DNA of 62,341 bases from an uncultured bacterium (GTDB taxonomy: Bacteria; Verrucomicrobiota; Lentisphaeria; Victivallales; Victivallaceae): assembly GCA_949297015.1 (NCBI GenBank), contig CASFRF010000089.1:1-62341 (forward strand), given 5' to 3'. Made by a program: the position numbers and the translations under genes. Positions 42,352-52,538 of the stretch are shown here, in pieces. Every line of letters starts with the position of its first letter. Position 1 is the first letter of the stretch. Under the pieces are notes generated by a model. The model searched no databases. It was given only the letters and a program-made list of their open reading frames with translations, and was not told the DNA's origin.

Positions 42352-43085
42352 GGCTTCCCTCCCCGCGGCCAGTGAATCCGCAGTTCGGTCCGCTGTCCGG
42401 GCCGGAGCAAGGACTCCAGCTCCGGCAGCAGCTTTCGGAACACCGCCTCTTGCAACGCCACGGAGCCCCCCGCGATCACCTCGATCCGGACAAACGGCTC
42501 CGTTCCGGCGGAGCGGCTGAGCATCAGTTGCAGATCGGGTTCATCGGGGGCGACCAGCGGCCGCCACTCCACTCCGGCCAGCGAAAATTCGCCCGCCACC
42601 GGCGACGACCACTCCAGCACCGGCGCCTTCGGCAGCTCCGGCACCGGCAGCGCCAGCTTCGGCAGGGCGCCGGGCCGGTAGCCGCTGAACGGCTCCCGGC
42701 GCCCGGCATCGACCGTCGGCAACGGCGAGAAGGCCGGGGGTGCGACGACGGCGGGGGCGAGTTCCGGAATCCGGGGGACGTCCAGTCCGGCGGGCAGCGC
42801 GCGTTCGCCCGGCGGCAGCGCGGCCAGATAGCCGTGCACCGCATCCGAACGCGAAAACAGCCCCGGATCATGACACTCCAGCCAGCGCTCCCAGCCCGCG
42901 CGGCCGGGCAGATTCAGATTCAGCAGCGTCACCCGGCTGCGGTTTTCGGGGACCGCGGGCGCGGTCTGCGGCCGGTAGCCGAGCAGCCAGAACAGCGCTC
43001 CGGTCACCGCGGCGGTGACCAGCACCGCCTGGCACCAGACCACCCGGTTGCCGTGTCGCCGCAATTGTTCCGCCCGATCCGGCAT
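42348..43085 (-). CDS. TonB-position membrane-anchored protein
   Basis: A 245-residue protein with a short cytoplasmic N-terminus, one membrane helix (AVLVTAAVTGALFWLLGY), a Pro-rich periplasmic stretch (residues about 90-170) and a C-terminal alpha/beta-looking domain (VRIEVIAGGSVALQEAVFRK). Placement right after exbD and this topology match TonB or TolA. The C-terminus shows no recognisable TonB YP-motif. It begins 5 bp after the exbD stop. I call it a functional candidate only. Confidence 0.6.
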   Translation of the reverse strand: MPDRAEQLRRHGNRVVWCQAVLVTAAVTGALFWLLGYRPQTAPAVPENRSRVTLLNLNLPGRAGWERWLECHDPGLFSRSDAVHGYLAALPPGERALPAGLDVPRIPELAPAVVAPPAFSPLPTVDAGRREPFSGYRPGALPKLALPVPELPKAPVLEWSSPVAGEFSLAGVEWRPLVAPDEPDLQLMLSRSAGTEPFVRIEVIAGGSVALQEAVFRKLLPELESLLRPGQRTELRIHWPRGGKP

Positions 43086-43090
43086 CGTCG

Positions 43091-43567
43091 TCAGGATCCG
43101 AAACTGGTTTCCGGCTTGCTCCGGGCCGGAGCCACCACCACAAAGACCGAAAGCCGCGCCTTTTCGGCCAGCGCCCAGACCCGGGTCGTCACCTCGTGCG
43201 GCGTATCGCGCGAGGCCCGCAGCACGATGGTCGCGGTCCGGGAGAACTGACTGACCTCGGCCAGCTTCTCCTTGAGCTCCTCCCAGTTGACCGGCTGATC
43301 GTTGAAGTACATCCGGCAGTTCTTCTGCGGATCGACGGTGATCGAAAGCACGAACTTTTCAATATCCGCCGAACTCGGATTCTCGACCTCCGGCAGCTCC
43401 ACCCGGATCCCCGAAAGCTGCACGAACGAACTCGACAGCATGAAGAAAATCAGCGCCAGAAACAGCACGTCGATCAACGCCGTCAAATCGGGCAGCCCGC
43501 TGAACGTCCGCAACCGGCTGCGGTAACGCCGGAGTCCGAACTGCCGGGGATTATTCCGCGTCAGCAT
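43091..43567 (-). CDS. exbD: ExbD/TolR family biopolymer transport protein
   Basis: A 158-residue protein with one membrane helix and a periplasmic domain. PDLTALIDVLFLALIFFML carries the essential proton-path Asp (D33, matching the ExbD/TolR membrane Asp). The rest (GIRVELPEVENPS, NDQPVNWEELKEKL) fits the family periplasmic fold. ATG at 43567 is chosen so that the leader is short. It overlaps the exbB end by 17 bp. Confidence 0.9.
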   Translation of the reverse strand: MLTRNNPRQFGLRRYRSRLRTFSGLPDLTALIDVLFLALIFFMLSSSFVQLSGIRVELPEVENPSSADIEKFVLSITVDPQKNCRMYFNDQPVNWEELKEKLAEVSQFSRTATIVLRASRDTPHEVTTRVWALAEKARLSVFVVVAPARSKPETSFGS

Positions 43568-44204
43568 GATCCGACTCCGCCTCCTGCCGCTTGCGCCGCT
43601 CAAAGAACGAGAGCAGCTCCGACGCCGCCTTCTCCATGTCCAGCGTGATCGAATTGACCCGGTAGACCAGATAGTTGTACGCCGCGTAACAGGGAATCGC
43701 CACCACCAGCCCCGCCGCCGTGGTCAGCAGCGCCATGTTGACCGAACGCGACAGCTGCGGGGCCGACAGAAACACCGTCTGCGTGTCGTGCAGCGTCTGG
43801 AAGGTCTGCATCATGCCCAGCACCGTCCCCAGCAAGCCCAGCAGCGGCGCGATGTAGCCGATGGTCCCGAGCACCGTCAGCAACCGCTCCAGGCGCGGGA
43901 TCTCCTCCAGACAGGCGTCATCGAGCGCCGATCGCACATCCTCGTCGCCCCGCTCGCAGGCCAGAATCCCGGCGGCCAGCATCCGCGCCGCCGGTCCCGG
44001 CGTGCTGTCGCACAGCGTCAGCGCCTCCACATAGCCGTTGCGCTTGAGCACATTGACCAATCCCTGCACCAGCTCGCGCACATTGATCTCCTCGCGATGA
44101 AACTGGAAGGTCTTCCCCAGAAAGATCAGCAACGCCACCACCGCCAGCGCCAGAATGGTCCACATCACCGGACCGCCGTCATTCAACATCCGCATCAACA
44201 GCAT
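43551..44204 (-). CDS. exbB: MotA/TolQ/ExbB family proton channel protein
   Basis: A 217-residue membrane protein with three helices. Landmarks are the first helix (GGPVMWTILALAVVALLIF), the conserved GTIGYIAPLLGLLGTVLGMM and the third helix near TTAAGLVVAIPCYAAYNYLV. With ExbD it forms a proton-driven motor energising TonB- or Tol-like processes. GAGGGA precedes the ATG. The upstream TPR gene ends 24 bp before. Confidence 0.92.
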   Translation of the reverse strand: MLLMRMLNDGGPVMWTILALAVVALLIFLGKTFQFHREEINVRELVQGLVNVLKRNGYVEALTLCDSTPGPAARMLAAGILACERGDEDVRSALDDACLEEIPRLERLLTVLGTIGYIAPLLGLLGTVLGMMQTFQTLHDTQTVFLSAPQLSRSVNMALLTTAAGLVVAIPCYAAYNYLVYRVNSITLDMEKAASELLSFFERRKRQEAESDHADAE

Positions 44205-44228
44205 GTTCCCTCACCCTCACTTCCCGGC

Positions 44229-46736
44229 TCAATTGAGCCTGTATTTCTTCCGGATGGTCTCCAGCAACGCCGTCAGGTCCTCGCCGGTCTCCAGTTTCAA
44301 CGACTCGAACACCCGCAGCACCCGCAGCGCCTCCCTTCCGCCCGCCGGCGTGCCGCGCCGCAGATAGAGCTGCGCGGCACTGTAGGCCGCCTTGCTCGGC
44401 CAGACCGGATCGATCCGGTCCCCCTGCCGCTTCAGCTCCAACGCCCGGTACAAAACCTCCTGATAGGCCGCCAGCGCCGCCGCATCCTGCTCGGCCAGCT
44501 CGCTGCACTTGCCGTACTTGTACAAACTCTGCAACCGCAGCCCCGACTCCGGCGCCGAGGCGGCGAGCTCCTGATACAACGTCTGAGCCCGCTTCAGCAA
44601 CTCCGGCTCCAGCGTGGTCGCGTACAAACTGTACGCGCAATCGGCCATCCGGCCGCGCAGGACCGCGGCGGTGGTCCCGGTCGGACGCAACTTCAAAACC
44701 CGCTCGTACAGCGACAAGGCCCGCTGATAGTCCCCGGAATCGGCCGCCAGATTGGCCGCCAGCAGCGCCGCATCGGGATAGGCCGGAGTCGAGACGTAGC
44801 GCTCCAACACCTCCTTGAGCGCGGCCGTCGCGCCGGCCGCATCGTCCAGCTGCAACAACACGGTCGCCCGGTCGTAGGCGAGCTGAGCCGCCGTCTCCGG
44901 AGTCCGGGTCCCGGGCAGCGCCGCGATCCGTTCCAGCAGCGCCAGCGCCTCGGACCACTGCTCGCGCGCCCGCAGATAGTCGAACTGCAGGAACAGCGCC
45001 GCCGGCAGATATTCGGAATCGGGCCGCAACGCCTGAAGCCGATCCAGCGCGGTCGTCGCCGCCGCCGGATCCCGGGCCAGCAGCGCCGCCCGCTGCAGCT
45101 GATAGAGCTCCGCCGCCAACCGCGGATGTTCCGGGAACCGCTCCTGGAAGGTCTTCAGAAAACCGACCGCCGCCGGATAGTCCTTGAGCGCCAGCGCCAG
45201 CTCCGCCGCCGCCGCACAGGCCGTCGGCGCCAGCTTCGAATTCGGCTGTTCCCGGATGAAATTGGCGTACAACTCCAAAGCGCCGCTGCGGAAATCGGTT
45301 TTCTCCAGCGCCAGCGCCCGGTAATACCCGGCATCGGCGGAAAACTCCGGATCCTGCAACTCCTGCAACCGGGTGGCCGTGGCCAGCACCGCCTGATAGT
45401 CGGCCAATTTCAACTCTGACTGCAACTGCCAGTAGAGTCCGCGCCCGCGCCAGCCCGGCGCCGCCGCAGCAGCCGCAAACTCCGCCGCCGCTTCCTTGAA
45501 TTTCCCCTGCCCGAACCAGAGTTCGCCCAGCCGGAAGTTCCCCTCCTTCTGCTGATCCGCCCCCTCCCCCAGCCGGGTCAACGCCCGGAAAAAGTGCTCC
45601 GCCGCTGCCGCCTCGCCGTGCTTCGCCGCCAGCAGACCGCCCTCCAGCGCCGCCCGGCACCGCTCCGGCGGATTCACGTTCGTCCCCTCGTCGAGCACCC
45701 GGCGGTAGGTGGCCAGCGCCCCGGCCCGGTCTCCAGCCGCCGTGCGCAACCGGGCCAGTTCCAGCAGCAGCGCGCCGCGGTCGGGCGTACGCGGGAAAAA
45801 CTCCAGATACCGCTCCAGCGAGTTCGCCGCCGCCGCCGGATCCCCGGCCGCCGCCTGCGCATTGATCCGCTTCCGCAGATAATCCCGCTGCGCCGACTCC
45901 TCGTCAGCAAATTCAAAGGCGTCACCGAAATACGCCGCCGCCGCCGCCGGATCCTGTGCCGCCAGCGCCTGTTCCGCCGCCGCCTGCGCCAGCTCCGCCA
46001 GCTGCGCATCGGGCTCGCGGGGCAGCTCCGGCCGCAGGGCCGTCCAGCGCTTCCGGAACTCCGCGTACTCCTTCCGGGCCAACAGCAACTTCAGCTCCAG
46101 CACCCGGCGGCTGGCCTGCTCCTCCGGCGCGGTGAACCGCTCCCCGGTACCGTAGATCCGCGCCGCCTCCTCCAGCTCGCCGCCCAGCAGCAGCGCCCGC
46201 ACCCGTTGACTCCAGGCCGGGAACGCCCACTCCGGCGCGCCGGACGAGGCGCCCTCCAGTTTCTCATAGGTCGCCGCCGCCGCCCGGTAATCCCCGGCCC
46301 GGAGCTCGGCCGCGCCGAGTCCGGCCAGAATCCGGCAGTAATCCGCGCCGGAGAGCTGCCTGGTCTGCAACAGTTCCGCAAACCGCGCCCGGGCTCCGGC
46401 GTAGTCGTGCCGGAGCAGCAGCAGATCGCCCTGCAACAAGCCGAACGCCGGATCCGCCGTCGCCGTTTCCGGCAGCTCCGCCAGCACCGCCGCCGCCTGA
46501 TCCAGCTCGCCCGCCCGCAACAGCGCGGCGGTCAGCCGCCGGGCGGCGTCCAGCGACGCCACCGGATCATTGGCCGCCGCCGTCCGGTACTCGCGGAACA
46601 GCCGCACCGCCGAAACGTAATCTCCGGCCTGAAAGGCGTTTTCACCGAGCCGGGCGGCGGGATAATCCGAATCGGCCGCCGCCAGCGGGAGCGTCAGAAC
46701 CCCCAGCCACAGCAAAATTCCCGGCCACTTGCGCAT
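44229..46736 (-). CDS. large exported TPR-repeat protein
   Basis: An 835-residue protein with a signal peptide (KWPGILLWLGVLTLPLAAA) followed by many tetratricopeptide-like repeats, seen as repeated patterns such as LGENAFQAGDYVSAVRLFRE, YYRALALEKTDFRSGALELY and AALLAANLAADSGDYQRALS. The repeats fill nearly all the protein, and it is Ala-rich. Such proteins assemble complexes, and the position ahead of exbB/exbD recalls YbgF/CpoB or TPR partners of Tol-like systems. ATG at 46736 is chosen from the signal peptide. It is 7 bp from recA. Confidence 0.8.
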   Translation of the reverse strand: MRKWPGILLWLGVLTLPLAAADSDYPAARLGENAFQAGDYVSAVRLFREYRTAAANDPVASLDAARRLTAALLRAGELDQAAAVLAELPETATADPAFGLLQGDLLLLRHDYAGARARFAELLQTRQLSGADYCRILAGLGAAELRAGDYRAAAATYEKLEGASSGAPEWAFPAWSQRVRALLLGGELEEAARIYGTGERFTAPEEQASRRVLELKLLLARKEYAEFRKRWTALRPELPREPDAQLAELAQAAAEQALAAQDPAAAAAYFGDAFEFADEESAQRDYLRKRINAQAAAGDPAAAANSLERYLEFFPRTPDRGALLLELARLRTAAGDRAGALATYRRVLDEGTNVNPPERCRAALEGGLLAAKHGEAAAAEHFFRALTRLGEGADQQKEGNFRLGELWFGQGKFKEAAAEFAAAAAAPGWRGRGLYWQLQSELKLADYQAVLATATRLQELQDPEFSADAGYYRALALEKTDFRSGALELYANFIREQPNSKLAPTACAAAAELALALKDYPAAVGFLKTFQERFPEHPRLAAELYQLQRAALLARDPAAATTALDRLQALRPDSEYLPAALFLQFDYLRAREQWSEALALLERIAALPGTRTPETAAQLAYDRATVLLQLDDAAGATAALKEVLERYVSTPAYPDAALLAANLAADSGDYQRALSLYERVLKLRPTGTTAAVLRGRMADCAYSLYATTLEPELLKRAQTLYQELAASAPESGLRLQSLYKYGKCSELAEQDAAALAAYQEVLYRALELKRQGDRIDPVWPSKAAYSAAQLYLRRGTPAGGREALRVLRVFESLKLETGEDLTALLETIRKKYRLN

Positions 46737-46743
46737 CGATTCG

Positions 46744-47808
46744 TTATTCCTGTTTGGAGTCGGATGCTTCCGCCGCCGCGGGGGCCGCGGGGGCGGTCTT
46801 CTCCCGAATCCGGGCCATAATCCGCTCCGCCAACGCCGGATCGCGCTCCAACAACGCCTTGGTCTGGTCGCGGCCCTGCCCGAGCTGTTCGCCCTCGAAA
46901 CTGAACCAGGCGCCGCGCTTTTCCAGCAACCCCAGATCAGTCGCCACGTCGAGGATCGAACCGGCCTTGGAGATGCCTTCGGCATAATTGATGTCGAACT
47001 CCGCCACCCGGAACGGCGGCGCCATCTTGTTCTTGATCACCTTGACCCGGCAGCGGTTGCCGATGATGTTGCCCGCCGGATCCTTGATCACCGAGGTCTT
47101 GCGGATGTCCATGCGGATCGAGGCGTAGAACTTCAGCGCGTTGCCGCCGGGCGTGGTCTCCGGATTGCCGAACATCACGCCGATCTTCTCGCGGATCTGG
47201 TTGGTGAACATGATGCAGGTCCGGCTCCGGCTGGCCACTCCGGTCAGTTTCCGCAGCGCCTGCGACATCAACCGCGCCTGCAACCCCACATGGCTGTCGC
47301 CCATCTGCCCTTCGATCTCCGCCTTGGGCACCAGCGCCGCCACCGAGTCGATCACCAGCACGTCGATCGAATTGCTGCGCACCAGCGTATCGGCGATGTT
47401 CAGCGCATCCTCGCCGCAATCCGGCTGTGAAATCCACAGATCCTCGGTCCGCACCCCGATCTTCTGCGCGTAGACCGGATCGATCGCATGCTCGGCGTCG
47501 ATGATCGCGCAGCGTCCGCCCCGGGCCTGCGCGTTGGCGATCACATGCAAACACAGCGTGGTCTTGCCCGAGGACTCCGGTCCGAAGATCTCCACGATCC
47601 GGCCCGCCGGCACGCCGCCGATCCCCAGCGCCAGATCCAGCGCCAGACTCCCGGTGCTGATCACCGGCACGTCGGCCACCGCCGCGGCGCTGTCGCCGAG
47701 CCGAATGATCGCGCCCTTGCCGAACTCCTTTTCGATCTGGCTGATCGCCAGACTCAGATTCTTATCCTTATCTCCGGTCACCGGAGCCGTCTTCTCGCTC
47801 GCCGCCAT
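46744..47808 (-). CDS. recA: recombinase A
   Basis: A 354-residue RecA with Walker A GPESSGKT at residues 76-83, the [14 protein letters not shown]alker B region, loops L1 and L2 (including [22 protein letters not shown]) and an Ala/Pro-rich acidic tail. It runs 19 bp after gyrB, so it probably shares that transcript. No SOS-type operator is visible in the gap. Confidence 0.98.
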   Translation of the reverse strand: MAASEKTAPVTGDKDKNLSLAISQIEKEFGKGAIIRLGDSAAAVADVPVISTGSLALDLALGIGGVPAGRIVEIFGPESSGKTTLCLHVIANAQARGGRCAIIDAEHAIDPVYAQKIGVRTEDLWISQPDCGEDALNIADTLVRSNSIDVLVIDSVAALVPKAEIEGQMGDSHVGLQARLMSQALRKLTGVASRSRTCIMFTNQIREKIGVMFGNPETTPGGNALKFYASIRMDIRKTSVIKDPAGNIIGNRCRVKVIKNKMAPPFRVAEFDINYAEGISKAGSILDVATDLGLLEKRGAWFSFEGEQLGQGRDQTKALLERDPALAERIMARIREKTAPAAPAAAEASDSKQE

Positions 47809-47827
47809 TTGCCGTTGTCCCCTTCTT

Positions 47828-50314
<2,487 letters not shown>

Positions 50315-50329
50315 TCATTTCATGCTGGT

Positions 50330-50358
50330 AAGATACATCCGAAACACCCTTTTTACAA
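50330..50358 (-). promoter_or_regulatory. predicted promoter of gyrB
   Basis: TTGTAA, 17-bp spacer, TATCTT on the minus strand. Start expected near 50323, with a leader of about 36 nt. Confidence 0.5.
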
Positions 50359-50441
50359 CCGTCCGGACCGCTTTTTTTGCGGATTTCACCGCTCCCGGAA
50401 AGACCGGAAGAACGCTTGCGCGGCAACAGGTTGCCCCCCAC

Positions 50442-50789
50442 TCAGCCGCGGAAGATGAAGAACACCGCCCCGAGCAGACAGAGCCCGGCGAACAGGTAGT
50501 TCCAGCTGAGCCCTTCGCGCAGGTAGAAAACCGAAAACGGCACGAACACCCCCAGCGAGATCACCTCCTGAATGATCTTGAGCTGCCCCACGCTCAGCAT
50601 CTGATGCCCGATGCGGTTCGCCGGGACCTGCAGCAGATACTCGAACAGCGCCACGCCCCAGCTCAACAGCGCCGCCACATAGAACGGTTTTGCCGACAGA
50701 TGTTTCAAGTGTCCATACCAGGCGAAGGTCATGAACACGTTGGACAGTATCAGCAGGCCCACCGTCTGGGCCACAATCCAGTGATTCAT
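50442..50789 (-). CDS. DMT family (DUF486) membrane protein
   Basis: A 115-residue protein with four membrane helices that matches the DUF486 family: the start VAQTVGLLILSNVFMTFAWYGHLKHL, quoted in sections, then LSWGVALFEYLLQVPANRIG and VISLGVFVPFSVFYLREGLS. Function in the family is unknown (drug/metabolite-type fold). ATG 50789 overlaps the symporter stop by ATGA. Confidence 0.85.
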   Translation of the reverse strand: MNHWIVAQTVGLLILSNVFMTFAWYGHLKHLSAKPFYVAALLSWGVALFEYLLQVPANRIGHQMLSVGQLKIIQEVISLGVFVPFSVFYLREGLSWNYLFAGLCLLGAVFFIFRG

Positions 50790-52450
50790 AGCGTCCAGAA
50801 ACTGAAGTACAAATAAACCCCGAGAATAACCAGCAACACCAGCACGGTGTTGATCACATCCCAGCGCGAAATGCTCGCCCGCACCGCCGCCCGGTCGATG
50901 GTCGCGTAGGTCAGCCCCTCGATCCGCGCCCGCTCCGGCGGCGCGGTCAGCAGCGAAGCCACCACCACCACCACCACGCTCAACACGAACAGCACCCCGG
51001 TGGCGTACAACCAGTTGAAGTCTCCGATCGCCGCCAGCCACGCCGGATGCTCCCACTTCCCGGCTCCGAACAGCGCCTGCGCCGCCAGCTTGAACATCCC
51101 GGCGATGAACCCGAACGACAACCCCCAGACCGCCCCCGCGGCGTTGATCCGGGGCCAGAACAGCCCCAGCAAAAAGACCGCCGTGATCGCCGGCGCCAGA
51201 TAGCCCTGAACGCTTTGCAGATACTGGTACAGCCCGCCCTGCGAAATCAGCGGCATGATCGGAATCCACAGAATCCCCAGCCCCACGATCACGCAGGTGG
51301 CGATCCGCCCGACCAGCACCAGTTCGCGCTGTCCGGCCCGCGGCTTGATCCGTTCGTAGACGTCCACCGTGAACAGCGAGGCGCTGGAGTTGAACAGACT
51401 CGACAGCGAACTCATCAACGCCGCCAGCAACCCGGCCACCACCAGCCCCCGCAACCCGCAGGGCAGCAGACTGGTGACCAGGCTCGGAAACACCTGATCG
51501 CCGTTGATGACGCCCGCCTTGAGCGGGATGGCGATCGCTCCCTGCTTATGCAGCGCGCCGCCGATCATGCCCGGAACCAGAAAGATCATCACCGGCCAGA
51601 CCTTCAAAAAGGCGCCCCAGATGGTGCCGCGCCGGGCCACCTGCAGATTCTTCGCCGCCAGCGTCCGCTGCACGATGTACTGGTCGGTGCACCAGTACCA
51701 GATGCCGATGATCGGCGAGGCGACCAGCACCCCCAGCCAGGGGAAATCGGGATCCGACAGCGGCCGCCACAAAGCGTACTTGCCGACGTCGGTCATCACA
51801 AACTCCCGCAGCCCGGACCAGCCGCCCTCGAGCTCCCGCAGGCCGAACCAGGTGATGAAAACCGAACCGATCAGCAGAATCACCGCCTGACAGGCGTCGG
51901 TGTAGAGCACCGCCCGCAACCCGCCGAACACGGTATACACCCCGGTCAGCACCACCGTGGCCAGCGCCCCGATCCAGAAGGCGTTCTCCGGCGAGCCGAA
52001 GGTATCCGGCAGCAGCGTCTGAAAGACCAGCGCTCCGGCGTAGACCGTGACCGACACCTTGGTAAAGACGTAGGCGGCCAGCGAGACCAGCGACAGAATC
52101 CAGCGCGCGGTGCCATTGAACCGGCGCTCCAGAAACTCCGGCATGGTGAACACCCCCGACCGGTAGTAGAACGGCACGAACACCCAGCCGAGCATCAGCA
52201 GCACCCAGGCGTGCAGCTCCCAGTGGGCCATGGCCATGCCGGAGGTCGCCCCCTGTCCGGCCAGTCCCACGATGTGCTCGGAGCCGACGTTCGAGGCGAA
52301 CAGACTCGCCCCGATGGCGAACCAGCCGATGTTGCGTCCGCCAAGGAAGTAATCCTCGGTCGTATCCTGCTTGCGCGACGCGAGATAGGCCACCACTCCG
52401 ATGATGACGAAATAGAGCGCGACCACCAGCCAGTCCCAGACATTCAGCAT
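50786..52450 (-). CDS. sodium:solute symporter (SSS family)
   Basis: A 554-residue permease with about 14 helices, of the SGLT-like branch. Landmarks: YFLGGRNIGWFAIGASLFASNVGSEH near residue 35 (quoted here in part), WVFVPFYYRSGVFTMPEFLE, VLYTDACQAVILLIGS and YWCTDQYIVQRTLAAKN. This branch takes up sugars or related compounds with Na+. A strong ribosome site AGGAGG lies just upstream of the ATG. Substrate unknown; the mutarotase-like and PfkB genes nearby fit sugar use. Confidence 0.9.
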   Translation of the reverse strand: MLNVWDWLVVALYFVIIGVVAYLASRKQDTTEDYFLGGRNIGWFAIGASLFASNVGSEHIVGLAGQGATSGMAMAHWELHAWVLLMLGWVFVPFYYRSGVFTMPEFLERRFNGTARWILSLVSLAAYVFTKVSVTVYAGALVFQTLLPDTFGSPENAFWIGALATVVLTGVYTVFGGLRAVLYTDACQAVILLIGSVFITWFGLRELEGGWSGLREFVMTDVGKYALWRPLSDPDFPWLGVLVASPIIGIWYWCTDQYIVQRTLAAKNLQVARRGTIWGAFLKVWPVMIFLVPGMIGGALHKQGAIAIPLKAGVINGDQVFPSLVTSLLPCGLRGLVVAGLLAALMSSLSSLFNSSASLFTVDVYERIKPRAGQRELVLVGRIATCVIVGLGILWIPIMPLISQGGLYQYLQSVQGYLAPAITAVFLLGLFWPRINAAGAVWGLSFGFIAGMFKLAAQALFGAGKWEHPAWLAAIGDFNWLYATGVLFVLSVVVVVVASLLTAPPERARIEGLTYATIDRAAVRASISRWDVINTVLVLLVILGVYLYFSFWTL

Positions 52451-52485
52451 GGTTTCCTCCTGAATTTCCTCCGGTTTCCCTATCT

Positions 52486-52514
52486 ACCATACACCCGCGA
52501 CGTCGACTTGTCCA
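52486..52514 (-). promoter_or_regulatory. predicted promoter of the symporter gene
   Basis: TGGACA, 17-bp spacer, TATGGT on the minus strand. Start expected near 52479. Confidence 0.35.
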
Positions 52515-52538
52515 GTCGTCAACGCCTTCAATCGGCCT

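Noticed and set aside
47809..47827. SOS box ahead of recA
   Set aside because: The 19-bp gap shows no LexA-type palindrome.
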